Assembly (NCBI GenBank): GCA_016928455.1
Contig: JAFGKP010000121.1
Span: forward strand, 1 to 23,763
DNA length: 23,763 bases
From: Methanomicrobia archaeon
GTDB taxonomy: Archaea; Halobacteriota; Syntropharchaeia; Alkanophagales; Methanospirareceae
Reading direction: 5' to 3'
The notes under the pieces: model-generated
Database searches by the model: none
What the model was told of the DNA's origin: nothing
What the model saw: the letters and a program-made list of their open reading frames with translations, nothing else
Part shown: positions 16,220 to 22,633 of the stretch, in pieces
Position numbering within the stretch: position 1 is the first letter of the stretch
Layout: every line of letters starts with the position of its first letter
Position numbers and translations under genes: made by a program

Positions 16220-16258
16220 CTTACCAGATCACGGTTCTACAATCCGAGGATGAAGTTC
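16220..16258 (+). pseudogene. Short remnant resembling the trm1 5' coding region
   Basis: Translated in frame +2 of the window this stretch reads LTRSRFYNPRMKF. Intact Trm1 at 17586-17624 reads LTRSMFYNPRMEL. FYNP is a Trm1 signature. About 30 of 39 bases agree, with several differences silent, so it is diverged rather than a recent copy. Sequence on both sides does not match Trm1, and no long frame follows. It lies between the IS630 right end and the hicB stop. Confidence 0.5.
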
Positions 16259-16271
16259 AGTGAGAAACAGA

Positions 16272-16526
16272 TCATGCCTTTTGCGGGCTTGCCGTTCCCA
16301 AGACGGTTTCATAAAGCGTGGTGAGGAGTTCTTTTCCACGCGGCTGCGGTATCTGCCGCCCCTCTTTCTCAGCAACCCCCAACCAGAGCTCGATAGCGAT
16401 TTTCACCGCTTTCAATGCCGCTTCGTCTGTGTTGCCAGAGGCCGAACAGCCCGGTAGCTCGGGCACCAGCGCAATAAAACCTTCGTCTTCGACGCTGTAG
16501 AAAATCTCGATTGCGTACTTCTTCAT
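16272..16526 (-). CDS. Orphan HicB-like antitoxin
   Basis: An 84-residue protein, MKKYAIEIFYSVEDEGFIAL, with VPELPGCSASGNTDEAALKA and a final IPQPRGKELL segment, typical of the HicB_lk antitoxin family. No hicA is seen next to it: downstream is the trm1-like remnant and the IS630 element, upstream a divergent Panacea gene. The partner may have been lost or displaced by the insertion. ATG 16526 is preferred since GGCGGT lies about 7 nt upstream; GTG 16541 and ATG 16547 are alternatives. A TATA box about 41 nt upstream is probably shared with the divergent gene. Confidence 0.82.
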   Translation of the reverse strand: MKKYAIEIFYSVEDEGFIALVPELPGCSASGNTDEAALKAVKIAIELWLGVAEKEGRQIPQPRGKELLTTLYETVLGTASPQKA

Positions 16527-16561
16527 CGTTTTTACCGCCACGTGCATGAAGAGCACAAAGG

Positions 16562-16572
16562 TTTTTTAAAAG
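16562..16572. promoter_or_regulatory. Near-palindromic TATA box, probably bidirectional
   Basis: TTTTTTAAAAG lies about 40 nt from both ATG 16526 (-) and ATG 16607 (+). Its symmetry would let it direct TBP binding for the orphan hicB and for the Panacea-toxin pair. Confidence 0.5.
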
Positions 16573-16606
16573 AAAAAGTAAGGTACGTATAGGAGAAAAA
16601 GGTAGA

Positions 16607-17128
16607 ATGGCGGAGCGAGTTGAGAGCGAGTTTCATAAGGCGAAGTTCAAACAGGTGCTCCATTACCTCATCTTCAAGTGCGGCTCGCTGGAGAATGTGG
16701 GGAAGACCGTACTCTTCAAGCTCCTTTACTTCTCGGATTTCGATTACTACGAGCTGTACGAGGAGAAGTTAACCGGCGAATTGTATCGCAAGTTGGAGCA
16801 CGGGCCCGCGCCGAGCCATTTTGACGACGCGGTGCGGGAACTGGAAGCAGAGGGAAAAATCGAGACCACTGTTGTGGCGTTCGGCACGTTCGACCAGCAG
16901 AAATTCCTCCCCGTTAAAAAGCCATCACTGGATCTGCTGACGGCAAATGAGCTCCAGGTCATCGAGAATGATATCGCGAAATACTGCAGTATGAATGCAA
17001 CGCAGATAAGTGCTTTTTCCCACCAAGATATACCGTATAAAGCAACTGCCGAGGGCGATATTATCGACTACGAATTGGTATTCTACAGAGACGCCCTGTT
17101 CTCTGTCCGAGAATACGAGGATGACTGA
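16607..17128 (+). CDS. Panacea-domain (PanA/SocA-like) antitoxin
   Basis: A 173-residue protein of the Panacea (DUF4065/SocA-like) family. Its signature segments are KLLYFSDFDYYELYEEKLTG (38-57), YRKLEHGPAPSHFDDAVREL (60-79) and SAFSHQDIPYKAT near the C-terminus. Panacea proteins act as antitoxins to many unrelated toxins, sitting beside them in two-gene operons. Here the next gene overlaps by 8 nt and encodes a RelE-like toxin, the expected arrangement. AGGAGA (16591-16596) is a ribosome-binding site 10 nt from ATG 16607. Composition is AT-richer at the promoter. I am confident of the family; neutralisation of its neighbour is inferred from the operon. Confidence 0.85.
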   Translation: MAERVESEFHKAKFKQVLHYLIFKCGSLENVGKTVLFKLLYFSDFDYYELYEEKLTGELYRKLEHGPAPSHFDDAVRELEAEGKIETTVVAFGTFDQQKFLPVKKPSLDLLTANELQVIENDIAKYCSMNATQISAFSHQDIPYKATAEGDIIDYELVFYRDALFSVREYEDD

Positions 17129-17504
17129 GTTCTTTCAAGTCAATGAGTTCGAGAAGGACCTGAAAAAGTTACGTAAAAAGTACAGAACTATAGACAAAGA
17201 CCTGGAAGTTTTCTGTAAAGCGTTACAAGCTGAGCTGCCCAACCACTTGCCAGGAACTGTCCAAATTTCAGGACTCGGAGAGGAGATCAGCGTCCCACTA
17301 TATAAAGTCCGACATTTTAGGTCGCGAGATCTTAAGCGGGGAAGCAGGAGTGGTATCCGCATAATCTATGCATATCAGAGCGATATGAATGAGGTCACGC
17401 TGATAGAGATATACTACAAAGGCGATAAGGAAAAAGAAGATCTGGAGAGAATAAAACGGTATTTCATTTCAAAACCCGCCACAGCATCCAAAATGGACTT
17501 TTAA
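17121..17504 (+). CDS. RelE-like toxin paired with the Panacea antitoxin
   Basis: A 127-residue basic protein starting MTEFFQVNEFEKDLKKLRKK, with GLGEEISVPLYKVRHFRSRD, GSRSGIRIIYAYQ and VTLIEIYYKGDKEKEDLERI. This order (kinked helices, then RIIY strand and IEIYYKGDK) resembles RelE/ParE-superfamily mRNA interferases. ATG 17121 is chosen because it overlaps the antitoxin stop by 8 nt and gives a normal toxin length; the frame is open further upstream, but only within the antitoxin gene. RelE toxins cut mRNA at the ribosome. Its final codons contain the TTTTAATTA that may be the trm1 promoter. Confidence 0.8.
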   Translation: MTEFFQVNEFEKDLKKLRKKYRTIDKDLEVFCKALQAELPNHLPGTVQISGLGEEISVPLYKVRHFRSRDLKRGSRSGIRIIYAYQSDMNEVTLIEIYYKGDKEKEDLERIKRYFISKPATASKMDF

Positions 17505-17507
17505 TTA
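17499..17507 (+). promoter_or_regulatory. Possible TATA box of trm1 overlapping the toxin stop codon
   Basis: TTTTAATTA is centred about 29 nt upstream of ATG 17532, allowing a leaderless trm1 mRNA independent of the toxin operon. Confidence 0.4.
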
Positions 17508-17531
17508 CAAAAACGTTACATCCACTATCCC

Positions 17532-18659
17532 ATGTTCACCGAGCGCATCGAAGGCACCACCCACATCGTAGTCCCGCAGCAGCACCTTACTCGATCGATG
17601 TTCTACAATCCCCGGATGGAGCTCTGCCGCGACATTGATGTTGCCTGCCTCGCCGCTTTTATCGCTTCCGCTCCCTCACAATCCCTCAGGTATGTGGATG
17701 CACTCGCCGGCACCGGTGCCCGCGGTGTCCGCGTGGCTCATGAGGCAGGAAGGTTGGACGTGACCATCAATGACCACAGCACGCCCGCTTTTGAGCTCAT
17801 CAACCGGAACATTCAGGTGAACGGCGTCGAAAACGTGGCAACCGCATCGCATGAGAATGCGAACGGCCTACTGCACCGCAAGCATTACGATATTGTGGAT
17901 CTCGACCCCTTCGGATCTCCGGTTCCTTACCTCGACGCCGCATGCCAATCAGTAAAAAAACTGCTGCTCGTAACAGCAACGGACACAGCGCCGTTATGCG
18001 GCGCGCACACCGGCGGTCTGCGGAACTATGGCGCGCGACCATTAAATACCGAGTACCACGCTGAGATGGGCACGCGCGTTTTGCTGGGCACAGTCACTCG
18101 CGAACTCGCCCGGCACGACAAGGCCGTTAAACCGTTACTCTCCTACGCGGCCGCGCATTTCATACGGCTCATCATACAGATCGAACGAGGCGCGAAGAAG
18201 GCTGACACCGCCGTTTCACGATTGGGGTTCATCGCTCACTGCTTCTCCTGCGGCCATCGGGTCGCGTTCCCTTGCCGTGACCTGCTTGATCTGAATGTTC
18301 CCGATCGATGCGAAATCTGCGGCCATAAGCTCCAGATCGCTGGACCGCTGTACAGTTACACAATAAAAGAGCCTGCCTTCTGCGAGCGCGTGCACAGAGA
18401 ACTGGCGAATCGAGCGCTCGGTCAGCAGCGTGATGCGATGACGATCCTGCACACCAGTATCCACGAGCTGGACATACCCTTCTTCTTCGAGCACCATGCG
18501 CTCTGCAAAACGCTGAAAATCCCGCCACCGACGCTTACCGCGCTTATCGACGAGTTACGGGAGCACGGGTTCGCCGCCAGCCGCACGATCTTCGCCGCGA
18601 CCGGGATAAAGACAGATGCGCGGATTGACGAACTACTCAGGATCCTCAAACAACTATAA
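17532..18659 (+). CDS. trm1: tRNA (guanine(26)-N2)-dimethyltransferase Trm1
   Basis: A 375-residue SAM-dependent enzyme that methylates G26 of tRNA to m2G and m22G. Features in order: MFYNPRM (23-29) signature, DALAGTGARGVRVAHEAG (SAM motif I, about 56-73), IVDLDPFGSPVPYLD (catalytic DPFG, about 121-135), GLRNYGARPLNTEYHAE, and a zinc-ribbon with Cys237, Cys240, Cys260 and Cys263. The C-terminal part is the usual archaeal winged domain (PTLTALIDELREHGF). Length is normal. The start ATG 17532 keeps MFTERIEGTTHIVVP, a usual N-terminus. The gene lies 27 nt after the toxin, next to a toxin-antitoxin pair; a diverged fragment like its 5' region sits 1.3 kb upstream. Confidence 0.95.
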   Translation: MFTERIEGTTHIVVPQQHLTRSMFYNPRMELCRDIDVACLAAFIASAPSQSLRYVDALAGTGARGVRVAHEAGRLDVTINDHSTPAFELINRNIQVNGVENVATASHENANGLLHRKHYDIVDLDPFGSPVPYLDAACQSVKKLLLVTATDTAPLCGAHTGGLRNYGARPLNTEYHAEMGTRVLLGTVTRELARHDKAVKPLLSYAAAHFIRLIIQIERGAKKADTAVSRLGFIAHCFSCGHRVAFPCRDLLDLNVPDRCEICGHKLQIAGPLYSYTIKEPAFCERVHRELANRALGQQRDAMTILHTSIHELDIPFFFEHHALCKTLKIPPPTLTALIDELREHGFAASRTIFAATGIKTDARIDELLRILKQL

Positions 18660-18744
18660 TCGCACCGGCTCACCGTGCAGACCGCGAGCAGGTGTATGTG
18701 GCCGGAAAGCTTTTTACTCGCCTTCGTGTTATAGTACTACAAGC

Positions 18745-18754
18745 AAGGAGGTGG
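18745..18754 (+). promoter_or_regulatory. Strong ribosome-binding site for the DUF2769 gene
   Basis: AAGGAGGTGG is close to a perfect archaeal Shine-Dalgarno sequence and ends 9 nt before ATG 18764. It decides that start over an out-of-frame ATG at 18756. Confidence 0.65.
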
Positions 18755-18763
18755 AATGAGAGA

Positions 18764-19255
18764 ATGAAGGTATCCGATACCCCTGAAAATGTGAAGCAGT
18801 GCATCTGTCCGAGCTGCCCCAGCTATAACGAGTGCATGAAGACGGGCATGGAAGGGCTCTTCTGCGCGCGCGGCAAGACCGAGTGCGAGCTGAAACGTGA
18901 GGGCTGCATCTGTGGCCAGTGTCCCGTCCACAGCGCGTATCATCTTTTAGGCGGTTATTATTGTGCCGTCGGCACCGGCTGGGACGAAGATCTGGGCAAA
19001 GCGATCAAGACGCTCATTGGCGCTACGTTCGTACCGTTCAAGATCGCAGCTGATATTGCCACTGACGTCTCCAAGAACCTCGAGGGCGCGATCCCGAAAC
19101 CGACAAAGCTCGCTTCATCGATCATCGAGGGTCGCATCTGGACCCTGAAAACCATCACGAAAGCGATCGAGAAAGAGATCGCGGAGCTCCAGGAGTACAA
19201 GAAGAAGCTGGAAGTCGAAGAGGAGCAGAAGAAAGAGAAGGTTAAGGTCGAATAA
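18764..19255 (+). CDS. DUF2769 Cys-rich protein
   Basis: A 163-residue protein whose first 70 residues hold ten cysteines (13, 15, 18, 24, 34, 41, 48, 50, 53, 67) in the DUF2769 pattern: CICPSCPSYNEC, then FCARGKTEC, GCICGQCPV and YYCAVG. The spacing suggests metal clusters, either zinc or iron-sulfur. Residues 75-125 include an amphipathic stretch (IGATFVPFKIAADIATDV), and 130-163 is a charged coiled coil ending KKKLEVEEEQKKEK. DUF2769 is common in methanogens and related archaea; no function is known to me. A strong Shine-Dalgarno supports ATG 18764 and suggests high expression. It stands alone between trm1 and the lipid gene. Confidence 0.82.
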   Translation: MKVSDTPENVKQCICPSCPSYNECMKTGMEGLFCARGKTECELKREGCICGQCPVHSAYHLLGGYYCAVGTGWDEDLGKAIKTLIGATFVPFKIAADIATDVSKNLEGAIPKPTKLASSIIEGRIWTLKTITKAIEKEIAELQEYKKKLEVEEEQKKEKVKVE

Positions 19256-19296
19256 AAAAAAGCACTATTACAAACCACCGATACCGGCTCTGCTCA

Positions 19297-20055
19297 TTAT
19301 GTGCTGCTGCTGACCGCTGGTACACCATCCGCAGCACGTTTGTGTAACGACCGAATATCGCTCGTGAAGGAATAGATCAGCAGTAACAGTGCAGAGACCA
19401 GCAGGAGTTCACGCACCGCTGTGGACCATGGTAAAAGCGCCAGTATCAGAGCAAGTACCTGATAGCAACAGATAGCTCTGCCTCGAATACTGCCTGCTAA
19501 CGGTGCACGAAGCCAGGTCATGAGCAGCCCGGCGCCCACGAAGAGATACCGTAGAAGCCCAATTGCCAGGATCCACACCGCTTGATCGTAATGAACGACT
19601 AGCACCACACACAAAATCATGATCAGCAGCGCATCAACTTCCAGGTCAAAGCGTGCGCCGAAGGCCGAAGTGATGCCATAGTGCCGGGCGAGTCGGCCAT
19701 CACAGCCATCGAGCAGAAGGGTACAGCCCGCTATGCCCGCGACCATCCAGATGAGCCGGGGCCCTATCGTAGCCAGCGTAAGCGTGCCCACAATCAGACA
19801 GACACCGATAGCCCGCAGTAAGGTCACCCCGTTCGCAATACCGAACTCGAGCTGAGGCTGGTGGCGTGGCCATTTCGCGACGATCCCCGAGACGATCAGG
19901 AGATAAGCCGTCAAAACGGCACCAAAATATAAACCACCGAGCGCAAAACGGTACGTCAAGAGTGCTGACACACACAGCAGCGTCAGTAATCCTGTTAAGA
20001 GTGCCGCTCTCGCTGTCATTCCGGGCAGTCCCTCCCCCTTGTCTGCGATACGCAT
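19297..20055 (-). CDS. CDP-alcohol phosphatidyltransferase family protein
   Basis: A 252-residue membrane enzyme with about six helices. The family motif D-x2-D-G-x2-A-R-x8-G-x3-D-x3-D is complete in DGCDGRLARHYGITSAFGAR followed by FDLEVD (Asp116, Asp119, Asp137, Asp141), preceded by NGVTLLRAIG. It should transfer a phospho-alcohol headgroup from or to a CDP-activated lipid. The substrate cannot be told from sequence. ATG 20055 is tentatively used with GAGG just upstream; ATG 20019 with GGGGGAGGG about 10 nt upstream is equally possible. It diverges from the methyltransferase gene across a 126-nt gap. Together with the next four genes it may belong to a single surface-lipid pathway (inference). 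Confidence 0.88.
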   Translation of the reverse strand: MRIADKGEGLPGMTARAALLTGLLTLLCVSALLTYRFALGGLYFGAVLTAYLLIVSGIVAKWPRHQPQLEFGIANGVTLLRAIGVCLIVGTLTLATIGPRLIWMVAGIAGCTLLLDGCDGRLARHYGITSAFGARFDLEVDALLIMILCVVLVVHYDQAVWILAIGLLRYLFVGAGLLMTWLRAPLAGSIRGRAICCYQVLALILALLPWSTAVRELLLVSALLLLIYSFTSDIRSLHKRAADGVPAVSSST

Positions 20056-20127
20056 GCCTCACAGAGAACGCAGCACCTGAACCGCTGCGTGCTGGTAGGT
20101 ACCGTGAATAATCGAGATCCTATAACG

Positions 20128-20137
20128 TATACTTATA
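20128..20137 (+). promoter_or_regulatory. TATA box for the methyltransferase-glycosyltransferase pair
   Basis: TATACTTATA predicts transcription start near 20159, giving a short leader with GGGAG (20171-20175) 6 nt before ATG 20182. Read on the other strand (TATAAGTATA) it could also serve the divergent CDP-alcohol gene with a leader of about 50 nt. Confidence 0.5.
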
Positions 20138-20181
20138 CCTGTGCCCCGCGAGCACGCGCGAGTGCGCAAAGGGAGACGACC

Positions 20182-21186
20182 ATGACGATCGTAAAAGCTG
20201 AACCAGAATCTTTACCGATTTTTGCTCAGCATAGCCTGACCCCGGAATTGCACCCGCCGCGGTTTCGGCATGTGCGGTGTGCTATCTGTGGTGCTGACCG
20301 GTACGAGCGCGTGGGGCGACCCCGTGTAGAGGTGCGGTTCCGCTCGGCACTCATGACTCGCACCGTCTCGATCGTGAAATGTAAACGGTGCGGGTTCTTT
20401 TACGCCCAGCCGATGCCGTTGTGGGATCTCGAGGCGCTCCAGAAGATCTACGGGCAGGACTATTTCCCCGAAATGAGCACCTGGTGGCAAGCGGAAAAAA
20501 CAACACGCAATCCCCGGCGACGGCTTGATCGCCTCGAATACCACGCCCGGTGTCCCATTCGCACGTTCCTTGAGGTTGGGTGTGGGCTCGGTCACGGTAT
20601 GCGCGCGGCGCTCCAGCGCGGCTGGGCGGTTTATGGACAGGAGGTCTCATCAACCTTTGCGGACGCGGTGAAAAGCGCACTGGGAATTGAGGTGTTCCTC
20701 GGCTTCCTGGAAGAGGCGAAGTACCCAGACCAGTACTTTGACGCCATCTATCTCGACAGTGTGCTTGAGCATCTCCCGAACCCATTGGATATGCTCCGGG
20801 AACTCCGACGGATACTGAGCCCTCAGGGGGTGCTCTTCATCACCGTGACGAACCAGGCGGCCCTCGTCTCCCGGGTCAGTGGCACCGTCTCGAAAGCGCT
20901 TTGTCTCGGAACCTCACCGGTTTTGAGCCCTTTTGCATACCCCTACCATCTGGTTGGATTTTCCGGACAAACGCTGCGGATAGCGTGTGATCGTGTCGGG
21001 TTTGAGGTGAAAGAGCTTGTAATCCGCGCGGGCACCCAGGAGTGGCGGAAGCTGGCATTACCTGAGCTCACGGGAAAAGCGCTGATCACGACTATGCTTT
21101 CACAACCACTCTATCTGCTCGGCGAGCGTCTGGGGCAGGGAATCGCACTCGAAGCGGTGCTCGGGCACGCTGAGCATCCCGGATAG
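20182..21186 (+). CDS. Class I SAM-dependent methyltransferase with N-terminal zinc ribbon
   Basis: A 334-residue protein. The N-terminal CAIC (33-36) and CKRC (67-70) form a zinc ribbon typical of methyltransferases found in glycan and natural-product clusters. Then SAM motif I FLEVGCGLGHG (129-139), FDAIYLDSVLEHLPNP (186-201), and RILSPQGVLFITVTN (210-224) as the post-II strand. The last 100 residues are a hydrophobic cap (YPYHLVGFSGQTL, RKLALPELTGKALITTM). ATG 20182 is chosen because of the ribosome-binding site and promoter, although the frame is open to 20089. The glycosyltransferase starts 7 nt after its stop, so both are probably on one mRNA. Substrate unknown. Confidence 0.88.
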   Translation: MTIVKAEPESLPIFAQHSLTPELHPPRFRHVRCAICGADRYERVGRPRVEVRFRSALMTRTVSIVKCKRCGFFYAQPMPLWDLEALQKIYGQDYFPEMSTWWQAEKTTRNPRRRLDRLEYHARCPIRTFLEVGCGLGHGMRAALQRGWAVYGQEVSSTFADAVKSALGIEVFLGFLEEAKYPDQYFDAIYLDSVLEHLPNPLDMLRELRRILSPQGVLFITVTNQAALVSRVSGTVSKALCLGTSPVLSPFAYPYHLVGFSGQTLRIACDRVGFEVKELVIRAGTQEWRKLALPELTGKALITTMLSQPLYLLGERLGQGIALEAVLGHAEHPG

Positions 21187-21193
21187 AAAACAG

Positions 21194-22285
21194 ATGAGAA
21201 TAGCAACGATCGTTCTCGGGAACATTGACGCTTTGACCGGCGGCTATCTCTACATGCGCAAAGCGGTCGAGTATCTCCGTGCTCACGATACGGAGACCGA
21301 AGTGCTCAGTATTCCAGCGCTTCCCTTTCCCTATCTGCTACAGCTCTGCTCCAACATTGTGCTCTGCTTCCGATTCCCGCGACGGCAATACGACGTTGTA
21401 GTGGAGGACGAGATGGCGCATCCCGCGCTCTTCCTCTTCAATCACTGGCTTAAATTCGGGACGCAGACGAAGATCGTCGTCATCGTGCATATGCTCTGGT
21501 GGAAGGCTGCTAAGAACAGCCTGAAAGCGCGTTACGTCAAATTCATCGAGATGCAACTGCTCAAAACCGCCGATCGCATCATTGCCAACAGCCATTACAC
21601 CAGAGCAGAACTCGAAGCCGTAGGGATTCCTGGTTCCATAATTACCGTGAGCCATCCCGGCTATGATCTCCCCTTCTCCAATACTACCTGGGCATCTGCA
21701 CCACGTCCGGCACGCGATCGCATCGCCCTGAAACTCCTGACCGTCGCGAACATCACGCCGCTGAAAGGCCTGGATATGCTCATCGAAGCGCTTGCGCGCC
21801 TGAGCGACCCGGCTCTTACCCTGGACATCGTCGGCGACGAGCACCGTGATCTACGATATTCGCAGAGACTCAAGGCAAGCGTGGCTCGTTATGGGCTCGA
21901 GACCCGTGTGCGCTTCCACGGGCAGCAGCCGCCCGATAAGCTCGCACGCTTCTACGCGGACGCAGACATCCTCGTGCTACCCTCTCACTGCGAAGCGTTT
22001 GGAATCGTGGTTGCCGAGGCGATGGCATTTGGACTGCCGATCGTTGCCACACGCTGCGGCGGTATACCCGAACTCGTCACTGACGGTGAGAACGGCTTCC
22101 TTGTCCCGCCAAACGACGTTTCATCGCTCGCCGAGGCCATCCAGAAACTCGCGGCCGATCCTGCACGCCGCGCGCGATGCGGTCGCAGCAGTGACGAAAA
22201 AACGCGGAACCTGAACACCTGGGATGAATGCGGTAAGCAGATCTTCACCGTGTTAACGGCGATAAGAGGAGAACGCCGTGGGTGA
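21194..22285 (+). CDS. Family 4 glycosyltransferase (GT-B)
   Basis: A 363-residue retaining glycosyltransferase. The N-terminal half opens MRIATIVLGNIDALTGGYLY and contains IIANSHYTRAELEAVGI. The nucleotide-sugar half has LTVANITPLKGLDMLIEAL (about 182-200), LDIVGDEH, ADILVLPSHCEAFGIVVAEA with the E-x7-E motif (Glu267, Glu275), then GLPIVATRCGGIPELV and ENGFLVPPND. There is no signal peptide; it probably acts at the cytoplasmic membrane face. It follows the methyltransferase by 7 nt. Its last 33 nt overlap the convergent PTPS-like gene. Donor and acceptor are unknown; a lipid made by the nearby CDP-alcohol enzyme is a possible acceptor (inference). Confidence 0.9.
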   Translation: MRIATIVLGNIDALTGGYLYMRKAVEYLRAHDTETEVLSIPALPFPYLLQLCSNIVLCFRFPRRQYDVVVEDEMAHPALFLFNHWLKFGTQTKIVVIVHMLWWKAAKNSLKARYVKFIEMQLLKTADRIIANSHYTRAELEAVGIPGSIITVSHPGYDLPFSNTTWASAPRPARDRIALKLLTVANITPLKGLDMLIEALARLSDPALTLDIVGDEHRDLRYSQRLKASVARYGLETRVRFHGQQPPDKLARFYADADILVLPSHCEAFGIVVAEAMAFGLPIVATRCGGIPELVTDGENGFLVPPNDVSSLAEAIQKLAADPARRARCGRSSDEKTRNLNTWDECGKQIFTVLTAIRGERRG

Positions 22286-22633
22286 TTCCCAGACCGTGAC
22301 CTTCACACCCTTAATTCGATCCGCTCCGCGTTCTGCTTCGAGGCTTTCCGTGAAGCGCTCATGCAGATACCGGCTGACGTGCTCCACCGTTGGGTTCACG
22401 CCCTGCAATCCCGGGACCTCGTTCAGCGTCTGATCTTCAAGCTCTGACAGAATCGTTCGCAACCATTTCTGAAGCTTGGCAATGTCATACAGCGTTCCAT
22501 CAGCACCCAGCTCCTCGCCCGCTACCGTTACCCGTACGCGATAGTGATGTTTGTGTAGGTGCGTCTCCGGCCCAAAATCGCCAACTAAGTAATGCCGTGC
22601 CTCAAACTCCGCCGCTATCCCGATCTCATACAT
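22253..22633 (-). CDS. 6-pyruvoyl-tetrahydropterin synthase/QueD-like protein lacking the usual Cys
   Basis: A 126-residue T-fold protein. Zinc ligands are visible: His14 (AAEFEARH) and His27/His29 in THLHKHHYRVRV, aligning with the family HxH. PTVEHVSRYL (81-90) carries the catalytic-triad His85, and VTVWESP the pterin-anchoring Glu116. The usual Cys before HxH is absent; Glu23 stands there, as in PTPS-III enzymes that make 6-hydroxymethyl-dihydropterin. So it may act on dihydroneopterin or another pterin rather than be QueD or PTPS proper. It overlaps the upstream dehydrogenase by 8 nt (ATGTATGA), implying cotranslation. Pterin metabolism is central in methanogens, but the neighbours suggest a separate role. 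Confidence 0.8.
   Translation of the reverse strand: MYEIGIAAEFEARHYLVGDFGPETHLHKHHYRVRVTVAGEELGADGTLYDIAKLQKWLRTILSELEDQTLNEVPGLQGVNPTVEHVSRYLHERFTESLEAERGADRIKGVKVTVWESPTAFSSYRR

Noticed and set aside
16109..16324. 71-codon plus-strand frame across the IS right end
   Set aside because: It runs through the inverted repeat and the antisense hicB gene; only the short trm1-like part has meaning.
17510..17520. AAAACGTTACA upstream of trm1, similar to the IS630 end GGAAACGTTACAC
   Set aside because: Only about 10 bases agree and no TA-flanked element end or transposase remnant is present; chance is likely.
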